A stretch of 64,000 nt of DNA from positions 616,770 through 680,769 of the forward strand of contig NZ_LFMD02000007.1 in NCBI RefSeq assembly GCF_015776785.2. Reading direction: 5' to 3'. Under the pieces are notes generated by a model. It had not been told where the DNA came from. It made no database searches and saw nothing but the letters and a program-made list of their open reading frames with translations. How positions within the stretch are numbered: the first letter of the stretch is position 1; the number at the start of each line of letters is the position of its first letter. The position numbers and the translations under genes are program-made. Below are positions 1 through 7,798 of this stretch, in pieces. The DNA is from Kitasatospora sp. SUK 42. GTDB taxonomy: Bacteria > Actinomycetota > Actinomycetes > Streptomycetales > Streptomycetaceae.

Positions 1-205
1 GAGGCCGGGGATGTCAACATATCTGGCGTTGACTTTTGGCACGCTGTTGAGTTCTCAAGGAACGGACGCTTCCTTCGAGCCGCCTTCCAGCGGGCCCTCC
101 GGGCGCTTCGTTCTTTCGTGTTTCCAGCTTATCAGACGTTTTCCGCTCCGTTTACCGGGGCTTTTTTCGTCTGAAATCTGGTGTTAACCGCCGGGTTGCG
201 GCGAC
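1..205 (-). promoter_or_regulatory. 5' leader (and probable promoter region) of an rRNA operon, 16S gene just off the left edge
   Basis: Read on the minus strand, this stretch matches my memory of Streptomyces pre-16S leaders. It has a block like GCGCCCGGAGGGCCC, then GGAAGCGTCCGTTCC, then a boxA-type antitermination motif TTGAGAACTCAACAGCG at about 43-59, then an AT-richer tail CCAGATATGTTGACATCCCC. Transcription would run leftwards out of the window, so 16S rRNA should start a short way beyond base 1. AT content is higher than in the rest of the window. No minus-strand -35/-10 pair of good consensus is obvious; a TAGAGT lies near 214-219 inside an inverted repeat (CGACCCG / CGGGTCG). The leader identity is recognition from known sequences. 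The upstream limit is a guess. Confidence 0.75.
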
Positions 206-354
206 CCGACCGACTCTAGCGGGTCGGCGGCCGGAGCGCGAATCGGGGCGCACCACGGGTCACCCGGGCGGCGGCATGATTTGTTGCTCTCGCGAGCATA
301 TACAGCAATGGTCCCGATTCGCCAAGATGCCTGTAGAGTGCGGCGCATCGACCA

Positions 355-370
355 AGAGGACTAGACCACT
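355..370. promoter_or_regulatory. dre-like DasR operator upstream of crr-ptsI
   Basis: AGAGGACTAGACCACT agrees at 14 of 16 positions with the palindromic dre consensus A(C/G)TGGTCTAGACCA(C/G)T. DasR is the GntR-family GlcNAc-responsive repressor that controls PTS genes in streptomycetes, and crr-ptsI is one of its known targets. The site ends about 158 bases before the crr start, which suits promoter control. Binding itself is inference. Confidence 0.7.
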
Positions 371-528
371 CACGGGTCGGTGCGACGCCGGCCGGAAGGG
401 CGGGCGGGGGCGTGGGTCTTCGCCCGGGAATGTCAACAGATGTCCGAAGTTGGCATGATTTAGGCTTCAGTTGATCGTGTGCCGCACACGCGGCCGCTCG
501 CTGTACTGCGTACTTGGGAGGCACAACC

Positions 529-978
529 ATGACCACTGTGACGTCGCCGCTGACCGGCCGGGTCGTCGGGCTCGCCAATGTTCCCGACCCGGTGTTCTCG
601 GGCGCGATGGTCGGCCCGGGCACTGCGGTCGACCCGGTTCGCGAGCCCACCGAGGCGGTGGCTCCGGTGGACGGCGTCGTCGTCTCCATGCACCCGCACG
701 CGTTCGTCGTCGTGGATGCGGACGGGCACGGTGTGCTGACCCACCTCGGGATCGACACCGTCCAGCTCAACGGCGAGGGCTTCGAGCTCCTCGTCAACAA
801 GGGCGACACGGTGACCCGCGGCCAGGCCGTGATCCGGTGGGACCCGGCGGCCGTCGAGGCCGCCGGCAAGTCGCCGATCTCGCCGATCGTGGCGCTGGAG
901 GCCACCGCCGACTCGCTGGGCGACGTGCGCGAGGACGGCGACGTCCAGGCCGGCGACAAGCTCTTCAGCTGGAGCTGA
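529..978 (+). CDS. crr: PTS glucose-type EIIA component (IIA-Glc / Crr)
   Basis: A 149-residue soluble phosphocarrier of the sugar phosphotransferase system. It takes phosphate from HPr, passes it to a membrane EIIB/EIIC permease and, in some bacteria, signals carbon status. The single-domain PTS_EIIA_1 fold is covered: HPHAFVVVDADGHGVLTHLG carries the two family histidines (about H57, and H72 as the phosphorylated residue), followed by GIDTVQLNGEGFELLVNKGD. The ATG at 529 was chosen over an in-frame TTG at 514 because GGGAG at 516-520 sits 8 bases before it. ptsI follows after about 100 bases on the same strand. No EIIBC gene and no ptsH lie in the window, so this EIIA must serve permeases encoded elsewhere. 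A dre-like site lies upstream. Confidence 0.95.
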   Translation: MTTVTSPLTGRVVGLANVPDPVFSGAMVGPGTAVDPVREPTEAVAPVDGVVVSMHPHAFVVVDADGHGVLTHLGIDTVQLNGEGFELLVNKGDTVTRGQAVIRWDPAAVEAAGKSPISPIVALEATADSLGDVREDGDVQAGDKLFSWS

Positions 979-1081
979 CCTCTTTCACTCCCTTCTAACG
1001 CCCGCCCCGCAGGAGATGACGGGGCGGCCCGGCATTCAGCGGTTCCCGGCGGGGCCGCTCCTCTCAGCGGAGAACAGGTAC

Positions 1082-2752
1082 ATGGAGAAGACACTGCGCG
1101 GCGTGGGTGTCAGCCACGGGGTCGCGATCGGCCAGGTGCGGCACATGGGCACGGCGGTCCTGGAGCCCCCGGCCACCCAGATCCCGACCGAGGACGCCCC
1201 CCGCGAGCAGGCCCGTGCCCAGGCCGCCGTCGAGGCGGTCGCCGCCGACCTGATCGCGCGCGGCAACCTGGCCGGTGGTGAGGCGCAGGCCGTGCTGGAG
1301 GCCCAGGCGCTGATGGCGCAGGACCCGGAGCTGATGGCCGACGTGTCCCGTCGGATCGCCGTCGGCAGCAGTGCCGAGCGCGGTGTGTACGACGCCTTCG
1401 CCGCCTACCGCGCGCTGCTGGCCTCCGCCGGGGAGTACCTGGCCGGGCGGGTCGCCGACCTGGACGACGTGCGCAACCGCATCGTGGCCCGGCTGCTGGG
1501 CGTGCCGATGCCGGGTGTGCCGGACAGCGACGAGCCGTACGTGCTGTTCGCGCGGGACCTGGCGCCGGCCGACACCGCGCTGCTGGACCCGACGCTGGTG
1601 CTCGGTTTCGTGACCGAGGAGGGCGGGCCGACCAGCCACAGCGCCATCCTGGCGCGGGCCATGGGCGTGCCGGCCGTGGTCGCGCTGCCGGGGGCGACGG
1701 ACGTCGCCGAGGGCACCGTCGTCGCGGTCGACGGCAGCTCGGGCGACGTGCTGCTGGAGCCGACGCAGGAGAAGCAGGACGAGCTGCGGGCGGTCGCCGC
1801 CGAGCGCAAGGCCGCGCTGGCCGCCTCCTCCGGCCCGGGTCAGACCTCGGACGGGCACCGGGTGCCGCTGCTGGCCAACGTCGGCGGTCCGGCGGACCTG
1901 CCGGCGGCGCTGGAGAACGGCGCGGAGGGCGTCGGCCTGTTCCGCACCGAGTTCCTCTTCCTGGACGACTCGGCGAAGGCTCCCAGCGAGGAGAAGCAGG
2001 TCGAGGCGTACCGCAAGGTGCTGGAGGCCTTCCCCGAGGGCCGGGTCGTGGTGCGGGTGCTGGACGCTGGCGCGGACAAGCCGCTGGACTTCCTGACCCC
2101 GGCCGACGAGCCGAACCCGGCGCTCGGCGTGCGCGGCCTGCGCACCCTGCTGGAGCACCCCGAGGTACTGCGGACGCAGCTGCGGGCACTGGCCAAGGCC
2201 GCCGACGGCCTGCCGGTGCACCTTGAGGTGATGGCCCCGATGGTGGCCGACCGCAAGGACGCCAAGGACTTCGCCGCCGCGTGTCGTGAGGCCGGGCTGG
2301 ACGCCAAGTTCGGTGCGATGGTGGAGATCCCGTCGGCCGCGCTGCGGGCTCGGGCGATCCTGCAGGAGGTCGAGTTCCTGTCGCTGGGGACCAACGACCT
2401 CGCGCAGTACACCTTCGCGGCCGACCGTCAGGTCGGTGCCCTGGCCCGGCTGCAGGACCCGTGGCAGCCGGCGCTGCTGGACCTGGTCGCCGCGGCCGCC
2501 GAGGCGGCGCGGGCGACCGGCAAGAGCTGCGGCGTCTGCGGTGAGGCGGCGTCGGACCCGCTGCTGGCCGTGGTGCTGACCGGTCTGGGCGTCACCAGCC
2601 TGTCCATGGGCGCGGCCTCGCTCCCGTACGTGCGCACCACGCTGGCGAAGTACACGCTGGCGCAGTGCCGCCGGGCGGCGGAGGCGGCCCGGGCCGCGGA
2701 CAGTGCCGAGGAGGCGCGGGCCGCGGCGCAGCAGGTGCTCTCGGGCGAGTAG
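1082..2752 (+). CDS. ptsI: PTS enzyme I (phosphoenolpyruvate-protein phosphotransferase)
   Basis: A 556-residue cytosolic enzyme that autophosphorylates from phosphoenolpyruvate and transfers phosphate to HPr, the first step of all PTS sugar uptake. The N-terminal HPr-binding domain (about 1-130) leads to the swivelling domain with the active-site histidine in GGPTSHSAILAR (H186). The C-terminal PEP-binding barrel contains GVGLFRTEFLFLD, SLGTNDLAQYTFAADR and the catalytic cysteine motif CGVCGEAASDP near residue 485. Length is close to the usual 570-575. The ATG is preceded by GCGGAGA at a normal distance. It forms a crr-ptsI unit like the one known in Streptomyces. HPr (ptsH) is not nearby, which is also usual for the genus. 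Three 9-bp repeats begin at the stop codon. Confidence 0.96.
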   Translation: MEKTLRGVGVSHGVAIGQVRHMGTAVLEPPATQIPTEDAPREQARAQAAVEAVAADLIARGNLAGGEAQAVLEAQALMAQDPELMADVSRRIAVGSSAERGVYDAFAAYRALLASAGEYLAGRVADLDDVRNRIVARLLGVPMPGVPDSDEPYVLFARDLAPADTALLDPTLVLGFVTEEGGPTSHSAILARAMGVPAVVALPGATDVAEGTVVAVDGSSGDVLLEPTQEKQDELRAVAAERKAALAASSGPGQTSDGHRVPLLANVGGPADLPAALENGAEGVGLFRTEFLFLDDSAKAPSEEKQVEAYRKVLEAFPEGRVVVRVLDAGADKPLDFLTPADEPNPALGVRGLRTLLEHPEVLRTQLRALAKAADGLPVHLEVMAPMVADRKDAKDFAAACREAGLDAKFGAMVEIPSAALRARAILQEVEFLSLGTNDLAQYTFAADRQVGALARLQDPWQPALLDLVAAAAEAARATGKSCGVCGEAASDPLLAVVLTGLGVTSLSMGAASLPYVRTTLAKYTLAQCRRAAEAARAADSAEEARAAAQQVLSGE

Positions 2753-2778
2753 GACGAGCAGGACGAGCAGGACGAGCA
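2752..2778 (+). repeat. 3 x 9-bp tandem repeat at the ptsI stop codon
   Basis: GGACGAGCA is repeated three times exactly, starting at the last base of the ptsI TAG stop and running into the spacer before the terminator. One of several short duplications at gene ends in this window. Confidence 0.9.
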
Positions 2779-2793
2779 GGGCGGACCAGCAGA

Positions 2794-2837
2794 GAAGGGG
2801 CGCTCCCCCACCTTCGCGGTGGGCGGGGCGCCCCTTC
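2794..2837. terminator. Bidirectional terminator between convergent ptsI and acetoacetate-CoA ligase
   Basis: A long hairpin: GAAGGGGCGC pairs with GCGCCCCTTC, and an inner CCCCCACC pairs with GGTGGGCGG around a TTCGC loop. It lies between the 3' ends of two convergent genes, so it can serve both. No U-tract, as is common in actinobacteria. Confidence 0.8.
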
Positions 2838-2854
2838 GGCGTTCGTCGGGCCGG

Positions 2855-4918
2855 TCAGGCCTGGCGGTCGATCCGGAGCTGCTCGAAGAAGCGCAGGTGG
2901 TCGATGTTGTCGACGGAGCCGGGGTTGACGGCCTTCTCCAGCGGGGTGCCGGAGAGGATGCGCTTGACCGGGACCTCGATGCGCTTGCCGGTGAGGGTGT
3001 GCGGCAGGCCGCGGACGGCGATGACCTCGTCGGGCACGTGGCGCGGGGAGAGTTCGGTGCGCACCGAGGTGCGGATGCGGCCGATGAGGTCGTCGTCGAG
3101 TTCGGCGCCGGGGGCGAGGACGACGAACAGCGGCATCCAGTAGCCGCCGTTGGGCTCCTCCAGGCCGATGACCAGGGATTCGGCGATCTCGGGGAGGCGC
3201 TCGACCACCTCGTAGATGTCCGAGGAGCCCATCCGGACGCCCTGGCGGTTGAGGGTGGAGTCGGAGCGGCCGTGGATGACAACGGTGCCGCGGGAGGTGA
3301 CGGTGATCCAGTCCCCGTGGCGCCAGACGCCGGGGTACATGTCGAAGTAGCTGTCGTGGAACCGGGTGCCCTCGGCGTCGTTCCAGAAGCTGGTGGGCAT
3401 GGACGGGAGGGGCTTGGTGACGACCAGTTCGCCAACGGCGTCGGTCAGCGGGTGGCCGTCGACGTCCCAGGACTCGACGGCGGCGCCCAGGCAGGGGGCC
3501 TGGATCTCGCCCAGGTAAACGGGGAGGGTGGGGACGCCGCCGACGAAGCAGGAGCAGACGTCGGTGCCGCCGCTGACCGAGGCGAGCCAGACGTCCGCGC
3601 TGACCTCGTCGTAGATCCAGCGGAAGCCGTCGGGCGGGAGCGGGGAGCCGGTGGTGCCGATGCAGCGGACGGCGGAGAGGTCGAGGTCGCGGCCGGGGTG
3701 GAGGTCCGCCTTGCGGCTGGCGCCGATGTAGGCGGCGGAGGTGCCGAAGACGGTGGTGCCGGTGCGGGCGGTGACGGACCACAGGGCGCCGGCGTCGGGG
3801 TGGCCGGGGCTTCCGTCGTAGGTGACGATCGTGGACCCGACCAGGAGGCCGGCGACCAGGAAGTTCCACATCATCCAGCCGGTCGAGGTGAACCAGAAGA
3901 AACGATCCTGCGGGCCGAGGCCCAGCTGGAGGCCGACCTGCTTGAGGTGCTCGACCAGGATGCCGCCCTGGCTCTGGACGATGGGCTTGGGCAGGCCCGT
4001 GGTACCCGAGGAGTAGAGCACCCAGAGCGGGTGGTCGAACGGGAGCTGCGCGAACTCCGGCTCGCCGTCAGGCTGTTGGGTCGGACCTGAGACGAGGTCG
4101 GCCCAGTCGAGGGCGCCCTCGGGGGCCGGGCCGCCCAGCAGCGGGACGTGCACGACGGTGCGCAGCGAGGACAGTTCGCGGCGGAGTTCGGCGACGACGT
4201 CGGTGCGGTCGTGGGCCTTGCCGCCGTAGTGGTAGCCGTCGACGGCGATCAGCACGTCCGGTTCGAGCTGCTGGAAGCGGTCGAGCACGCTGCGGGCGCC
4301 GAAGTCGGGGGCGCAGGAGGTCCAGACGGCGCCGATGGCGTTGGTGGCCAGCAGGGCGACGACGGCCTGCGGGATGTTGGGCAGGTAGGCGGCGACGCGG
4401 TCGTGCGGGCCGACGCCCCGGGCGCGCAGGGCGGCGGCGAGGGCGAGGACCTGGCGGCGCAGCTCGGCCCAGGTGGTCGGGACGGGGTGCTCGCTCGCCT
4501 CGTCGAGGTGGAGGATGGCGGGCTGGTCGGCGTGGGCCGGGTCCTCGGAGTGGCGCAGGACGTGCTCGGCGTAGCTGAGGCGGGCGCCGGGGAACCACTG
4601 CGAGCCGGTGCGGGTCCCGTCGGTGAGGACGGCGTCGGGCATCCGGGGGTCGGCGAGGACGGCCTCGGGGGCCTGGCTGAAGCGGACGTCGAACCACTGC
4701 GTGACCGCCGTCCAGAAGCGGTCGAGGTCGGTGGTGGACCAGGCGTGCAGGTCGGCGTAGCGCTGGGCGGCCTGCTGGTCGTCGTCGGCCGGGGCGAGCG
4801 GGGCGGCCGGGGCGCCGTGGTGTTCGGCGGCCCAGGCCTGGAAGGCCACCAGGGGGGTGGCTGCGGCGCGAGCGGGGTTGGGGCGCCAGAGCGGCTGATC
4901 CTGGGATGGGGTGCTCAC
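2855..4918 (-). CDS. acsA: Acetoacetate-CoA ligase (acetoacetyl-CoA synthetase)
   Basis: A 687-residue ANL-superfamily adenylating enzyme that activates acetoacetate with ATP and CoA, feeding it into central or polyketide metabolism. The N-terminal acetyl-CoA-synthetase cap domain is followed by the AMP-binding core with YSSGTTGLPKPIVQSQGG near residue 300, the acetoacetate-ligase type region GPQDRFFWFTSTGWMMWNFL, and GRSDSTLNRQGVRMGSSDIY with the C-terminal domain. Length fits the family (about 650-690). The GTG at 4918 was preferred over an upstream ATG (5002) because GGGAG lies 9 bases before it and the extra 28 residues look non-family. It faces ptsI and shares the hairpin at 2794-2837. 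Clear family call; physiological role is inferred from homologues. Confidence 0.92.
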   Translation of the reverse strand: MSTPSQDQPLWRPNPARAAATPLVAFQAWAAEHHGAPAAPLAPADDDQQAAQRYADLHAWSTTDLDRFWTAVTQWFDVRFSQAPEAVLADPRMPDAVLTDGTRTGSQWFPGARLSYAEHVLRHSEDPAHADQPAILHLDEASEHPVPTTWAELRRQVLALAAALRARGVGPHDRVAAYLPNIPQAVVALLATNAIGAVWTSCAPDFGARSVLDRFQQLEPDVLIAVDGYHYGGKAHDRTDVVAELRRELSSLRTVVHVPLLGGPAPEGALDWADLVSGPTQQPDGEPEFAQLPFDHPLWVLYSSGTTGLPKPIVQSQGGILVEHLKQVGLQLGLGPQDRFFWFTSTGWMMWNFLVAGLLVGSTIVTYDGSPGHPDAGALWSVTARTGTTVFGTSAAYIGASRKADLHPGRDLDLSAVRCIGTTGSPLPPDGFRWIYDEVSADVWLASVSGGTDVCSCFVGGVPTLPVYLGEIQAPCLGAAVESWDVDGHPLTDAVGELVVTKPLPSMPTSFWNDAEGTRFHDSYFDMYPGVWRHGDWITVTSRGTVVIHGRSDSTLNRQGVRMGSSDIYEVVERLPEIAESLVIGLEEPNGGYWMPLFVVLAPGAELDDDLIGRIRTSVRTELSPRHVPDEVIAVRGLPHTLTGKRIEVPVKRILSGTPLEKAVNPGSVDNIDHLRFFEQLRIDRQA

Positions 4919-5047
4919 GGTGGTGGTCTCCCGGCCGGTGGTGGGGACGGGCGGGCTTGTGGCGGACCCGTCCGGTTGGGCTGTCGGTGCAGACCATGCC
5001 ATGCGCGCGCCCGCTGCGCCAGGGTCGGCCGGTGGGCGGCCCGCTGG

Positions 5048-5596
5048 TCAGCGGGGGGTGTAGGAACCGTTGAACCAGGAGCGCAGGACGTTGTTGTGGA
5101 AGTCCCAGACGAGTGCGGTGTCGGCCGTGGCGAGCAGCCAGCCCTCGGTCTCGTCGGTGGGGCGGGACGGCGGAAGCTCGGCGAGCGGGCGGGCGGGGAG
5201 CAGGCCGCAGAGGAAGACGAACCGGCCGTACGGGTCGGAGGCGGTGGAGACCAGGGTGATGTCGGCCGGGTCGGCCACGATGCCCGTCTCCTCGTGCAGT
5301 TCGCGCACGCAGGCCTGCTGCCAGCTCTCGCCGTAGTCCATGTAGCCGCCGGGGAAGGCGAGTTCGCCGTAGCCGGGTTCGATGGTGCGGCGGATGACGA
5401 CCAGGGCGGGGTCGGCGTCGGGCCGGGTGACGGGAAGGACGGTGACCGCGACGGGCAGCGGGTTGCGGTAGCTGATCTCGGCGCAGCCGGGGCAGGTGCG
5501 GGGCCAGCCGTCGGTGCCGGGCGGGTAGGGGGTGCCGCAGAAGTGGCAGTGGGAGAAGGGTCGGTGGAGCGTCCGGGGTGCGTCGTCGGTGGTCAT
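5048..5596 (-). CDS. Zinc-ribbon Nudix hydrolase (NADH pyrophosphatase-like)
   Basis: A 182-residue protein beginning with a short zinc ribbon (CHFCG ... CPGC, residues about 17-37) and followed by a Nudix domain with an intact Nudix box GGYMDYGESWQQACVRELHE then ETGI. The ribbon plus Nudix layout resembles NudC-type enzymes that cleave NAD(H) or other nucleoside diphosphate derivatives, although this protein lacks the long N-terminal domain of E. coli NudC, so the substrate is open. Its ATG overlaps the stop of the upstream nrtR-like gene by 4 bases (ATGA), so the two are probably co-translated. That pairing points to NAD or ADP-ribose metabolism. No strong ribosome site of its own. Confidence 0.85.
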   Translation of the reverse strand: MTTDDAPRTLHRPFSHCHFCGTPYPPGTDGWPRTCPGCAEISYRNPLPVAVTVLPVTRPDADPALVVIRRTIEPGYGELAFPGGYMDYGESWQQACVRELHEETGIVADPADITLVSTASDPYGRFVFLCGLLPARPLAELPPSRPTDETEGWLLATADTALVWDFHNNVLRSWFNGSYTPR

Positions 5597-6531
5597 GGCC
5601 GGATGGTAGTCCGGTCGGTTGACGGGCCTTCCCCGGGCTCCGGCTCCTCTCGGGTGGGACGGAGCAGGGCGGGGTGGAGCAGTCGGGCGTCGCCGGCGTG
5701 GTAGGTGCGGGCGCGGGGGCCGCCGCGGGCGCCGCCGCGCTCGGTGGTGCCGCCGGTGCTCTCGACGAAGCCGGGGACGGAGAGGACCTTGCGGTGGAAG
5801 TTTCCGGGGTGGAGCTTCTCGCCCCAGACGGCCTCGTAGACGGCGCGCAGCTCGGGGATGGTGAAGTCGTACGGGAGGAAGGCGGTGGCCAGCGGGCTGT
5901 ACTCGATCTTGGCGCGCACCCGGTCGAGGCCGTCGGAGAGGATGCGGGCGTGGTCGAAGGCGAGCCTGATCGGGTGGGGGCCGGTGTGCCCGTCGACGCC
6001 ACCCCCGTGGGTGTCGGCGGGCACACCGGTGGCTCGGGGGCGGTCGCCGGACCGCGGGGCCAGGTCGAGGTCGGAGACCGGGTGCCAGGCGGCGGCCGCG
6101 GCGTCCGTACCGGCCCGGGGGTCGGGCAGGTTCGGGGCGAAGGCGAGGTAGGCGACGGAGACGACGTGCATCCGCGGGTCCCGCTCGGGGACGCCGTAGG
6201 TGCCGAGCTGTTCGAGGTGGAGGCGGCAGAGCGCGGCCTCGGCTCCGGAGCCCTGCAGGCCGGTCTCCTCGGCGAGCTCGCGGGCGGCGGCCTCGTCCAG
6301 GCCCTCCTCGCCGGCGCGCAGGAAGCCGCCGGGCAGCGCCCAGCAGCCCTGGTGGGGCGGAGCGCCGCGCTCGACCAGCAGCACGTGCAGGCTGCCCCGG
6401 CGCAGGGTCAGGGCGACCACGTCGACGGTGACGGCGATCGGGGTGTAGGCACGCGGGTCGTACGCGGCGAGCCACTCCTGCTCGGTCGCGGGCCCGGTGG
6501 TGGGGCCGGGGGACGGTTCGTCCGCCGCCAT
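5593..6531 (-). CDS. nrtR: NrtR-type transcriptional regulator (Nudix domain plus C-terminal winged helix)
   Basis: A 312-residue protein. Residues about 30-170 form a Nudix domain (YTPIAVTVDVVALTLRRG, then GGFLRAGEEGLDEAAARELA and EETGL). Residues about 215-290 form the winged-helix DNA-binding half with the family signature YSPLATAFLPYDFTIPELR and HPGNFHRKVLS. NrtR proteins repress NAD-related or other genes and release DNA on binding ADP-ribose-type ligands. The Nudix box looks complete, so hydrolytic activity may be retained. GAGGAG sits 7 bases before the ATG. An Ala/Pro-rich insert with TGVPADTHGGGVDGHTG lies between the domains. It is the first gene of a two-gene operon with the next Nudix hydrolase and is divergent from mmuM. 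No NAD-synthesis genes are adjacent, so the regulon is not evident here. Confidence 0.85.
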   Translation of the reverse strand: MAADEPSPGPTTGPATEQEWLAAYDPRAYTPIAVTVDVVALTLRRGSLHVLLVERGAPPHQGCWALPGGFLRAGEEGLDEAAARELAEETGLQGSGAEAALCRLHLEQLGTYGVPERDPRMHVVSVAYLAFAPNLPDPRAGTDAAAAAWHPVSDLDLAPRSGDRPRATGVPADTHGGGVDGHTGPHPIRLAFDHARILSDGLDRVRAKIEYSPLATAFLPYDFTIPELRAVYEAVWGEKLHPGNFHRKVLSVPGFVESTGGTTERGGARGGPRARTYHAGDARLLHPALLRPTREEPEPGEGPSTDRTTIRP

Positions 6532-6693
6532 CGCCGGCTCCTCTCCGCGCGCCGGGGCAACCGCCGCTGTCGTTCTCGGGCTGAGCACAACGTAGCGACT
6601 GCGTTCCCCGGCGGCAAATGGTTTTCCCCGTCGGCGAGGGGCTCCGGCTTCTAGGCTGTGACCAGGAACGACCCGCTCCCCGAGGAGGCCGAG

Positions 6694-7638
6694 ATGCCCA
6701 CTGCTCCCCCGTCGGACTTCGCCGCGGCCCTGGCGGCCGGCCCCCTGGTCCTGGACGGCGGGATGTCGAACCAGTTGGCCTCGGCCGGCCACGACCTGTC
6801 GGACGAGCTGTGGTCGGCACGGCTACTGGCGGACGATCCGGAGGCCGTGGTGGAGGCGCACCGGGCGTACTTCGCGGCGGGCGCGGACGTCGCCATCACG
6901 GCGAGCTACCAGGCGAGCTTCGAGGGCTTCGCCCGGCGCGGGGTGGGCCACGCGGAGGCGGCCCGGCTGCTGGCCGGCAGCGTGGAGCTGGCCCGGGAGG
7001 CGGCGCGGGCCGAGCCGGGCGGGCGGCGGCGCTGGGTGGCGGCGTCGGTGGGCCCGTACGGGGCGGTGCTGGCGGACGGTTCGGAGTACCGGGGCCGGTA
7101 CGGGCTGAGCCGGGCGGAGCTGACGGCCTTCCACCGGCCGCGCCTGGAGGTGCTGGCGGCGGCCCGGCCCGACGTGCTGGCGCTGGAGACGGTGCCGGAC
7201 GCGGACGAGGCGCGGGCGCTGCTGGAACTGGTGCGCGGACTGGGGGTGCCGGCCTGGCTGTCGTACAGCGTGGCGGGCGACCGGACCCGGGCCGGGCAGC
7301 CGCTGGCGGAGGCCTTCGCGCTGGCCTCGGAGGTGGACGAGGTGCTGGCGGTGGGCGTCAACTGCTGCACGCCCCAGGACGCGGACCGGGCGGTGGCGGT
7401 GGCCGCCGAGGTGACCGGCAAGCCGGTGGTGGTGTATCCGAACAGCGGGGAGCAGTGGGACGCCGGCCGTCGCGACTGGCGCGGGGAGCCGACGTTCCGC
7501 TCGGCCCGGGTGGGCGGCTGGCTGGCGGACGGGGCCCGGCTGGTCGGCGGCTGCTGCCGGGTCGGGACGGACGGGATCGCCGCGCTGGCGGCCGAAGTCG
7601 CCGTGCGGCGCGGGCTCCTGAGCGGCGTGGAGGGCTAG
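6694..7638 (+). CDS. mmuM: Homocysteine S-methyltransferase
   Basis: A 314-residue enzyme transferring a methyl group from S-methylmethionine (or SAM) to homocysteine to give methionine. It has the single TIM-barrel homocysteine-binding domain: LVLDGGMSNQL at the start, then the three zinc-ligand cysteines in GVNCCTP (about 222) and GGCCRVG (about 285), both intact. GAGGAGG lies 5 bases before the chosen ATG; an in-frame GTG 12 codons upstream has no such site. Length is normal (about 300-315). It stands alone, divergent from nrtR and upstream of gylR, with no mmuP transporter next to it. Confidence 0.92.
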   Translation: MPTAPPSDFAAALAAGPLVLDGGMSNQLASAGHDLSDELWSARLLADDPEAVVEAHRAYFAAGADVAITASYQASFEGFARRGVGHAEAARLLAGSVELAREAARAEPGGRRRWVAASVGPYGAVLADGSEYRGRYGLSRAELTAFHRPRLEVLAAARPDVLALETVPDADEARALLELVRGLGVPAWLSYSVAGDRTRAGQPLAEAFALASEVDEVLAVGVNCCTPQDADRAVAVAAEVTGKPVVVYPNSGEQWDAGRRDWRGEPTFRSARVGGWLADGARLVGGCCRVGTDGIAALAAEVAVRRGLLSGVEG

Positions 7639-7760
7639 GGCTGTCCGGCGGGTCGCCGGGGGGCGGCGGCGGAGGTTAACAGCAGCCCGAGCGCAGGTTA
7701 CCGAGGGGGAAGGTGCACGGACGGAGGAGGGCCTGGCAGACTCGTCCCGTCACCACTGCG

Positions 7761-7775
7761 GTCGACAATGTCGAC
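7761..7775. promoter_or_regulatory. Candidate GylR operator in the gylR promoter region
   Basis: GTCGACAATGTCGAC is an inverted repeat (GTCGACA / TGTCGAC) 24 bases before the gylR start. Its reverse complement, GTCGACATTGTCGA, recurs before glpF at 8789-8802. The shared site next to an IclR-family regulator gene and its likely target operon makes autoregulation by GylR the simplest reading. Confidence 0.65.
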
Positions 7776-7798
7776 CGCCTGTCAGCGCGGAGGTACTC

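Noticed and set aside
2592-3869. Overlapping minus-strand frames over the acetoacetate-CoA ligase
   Set aside because: Arg/Pro-rich shadows in a different frame of a clearly recognisable enzyme.
5035-5056. Short hairpin CCCGCT-GGTC-AGCGGG at the end of the zinc-ribbon Nudix gene
   Set aside because: Only 6 bp, overlaps the coding end, and is too weak to list as a terminator.
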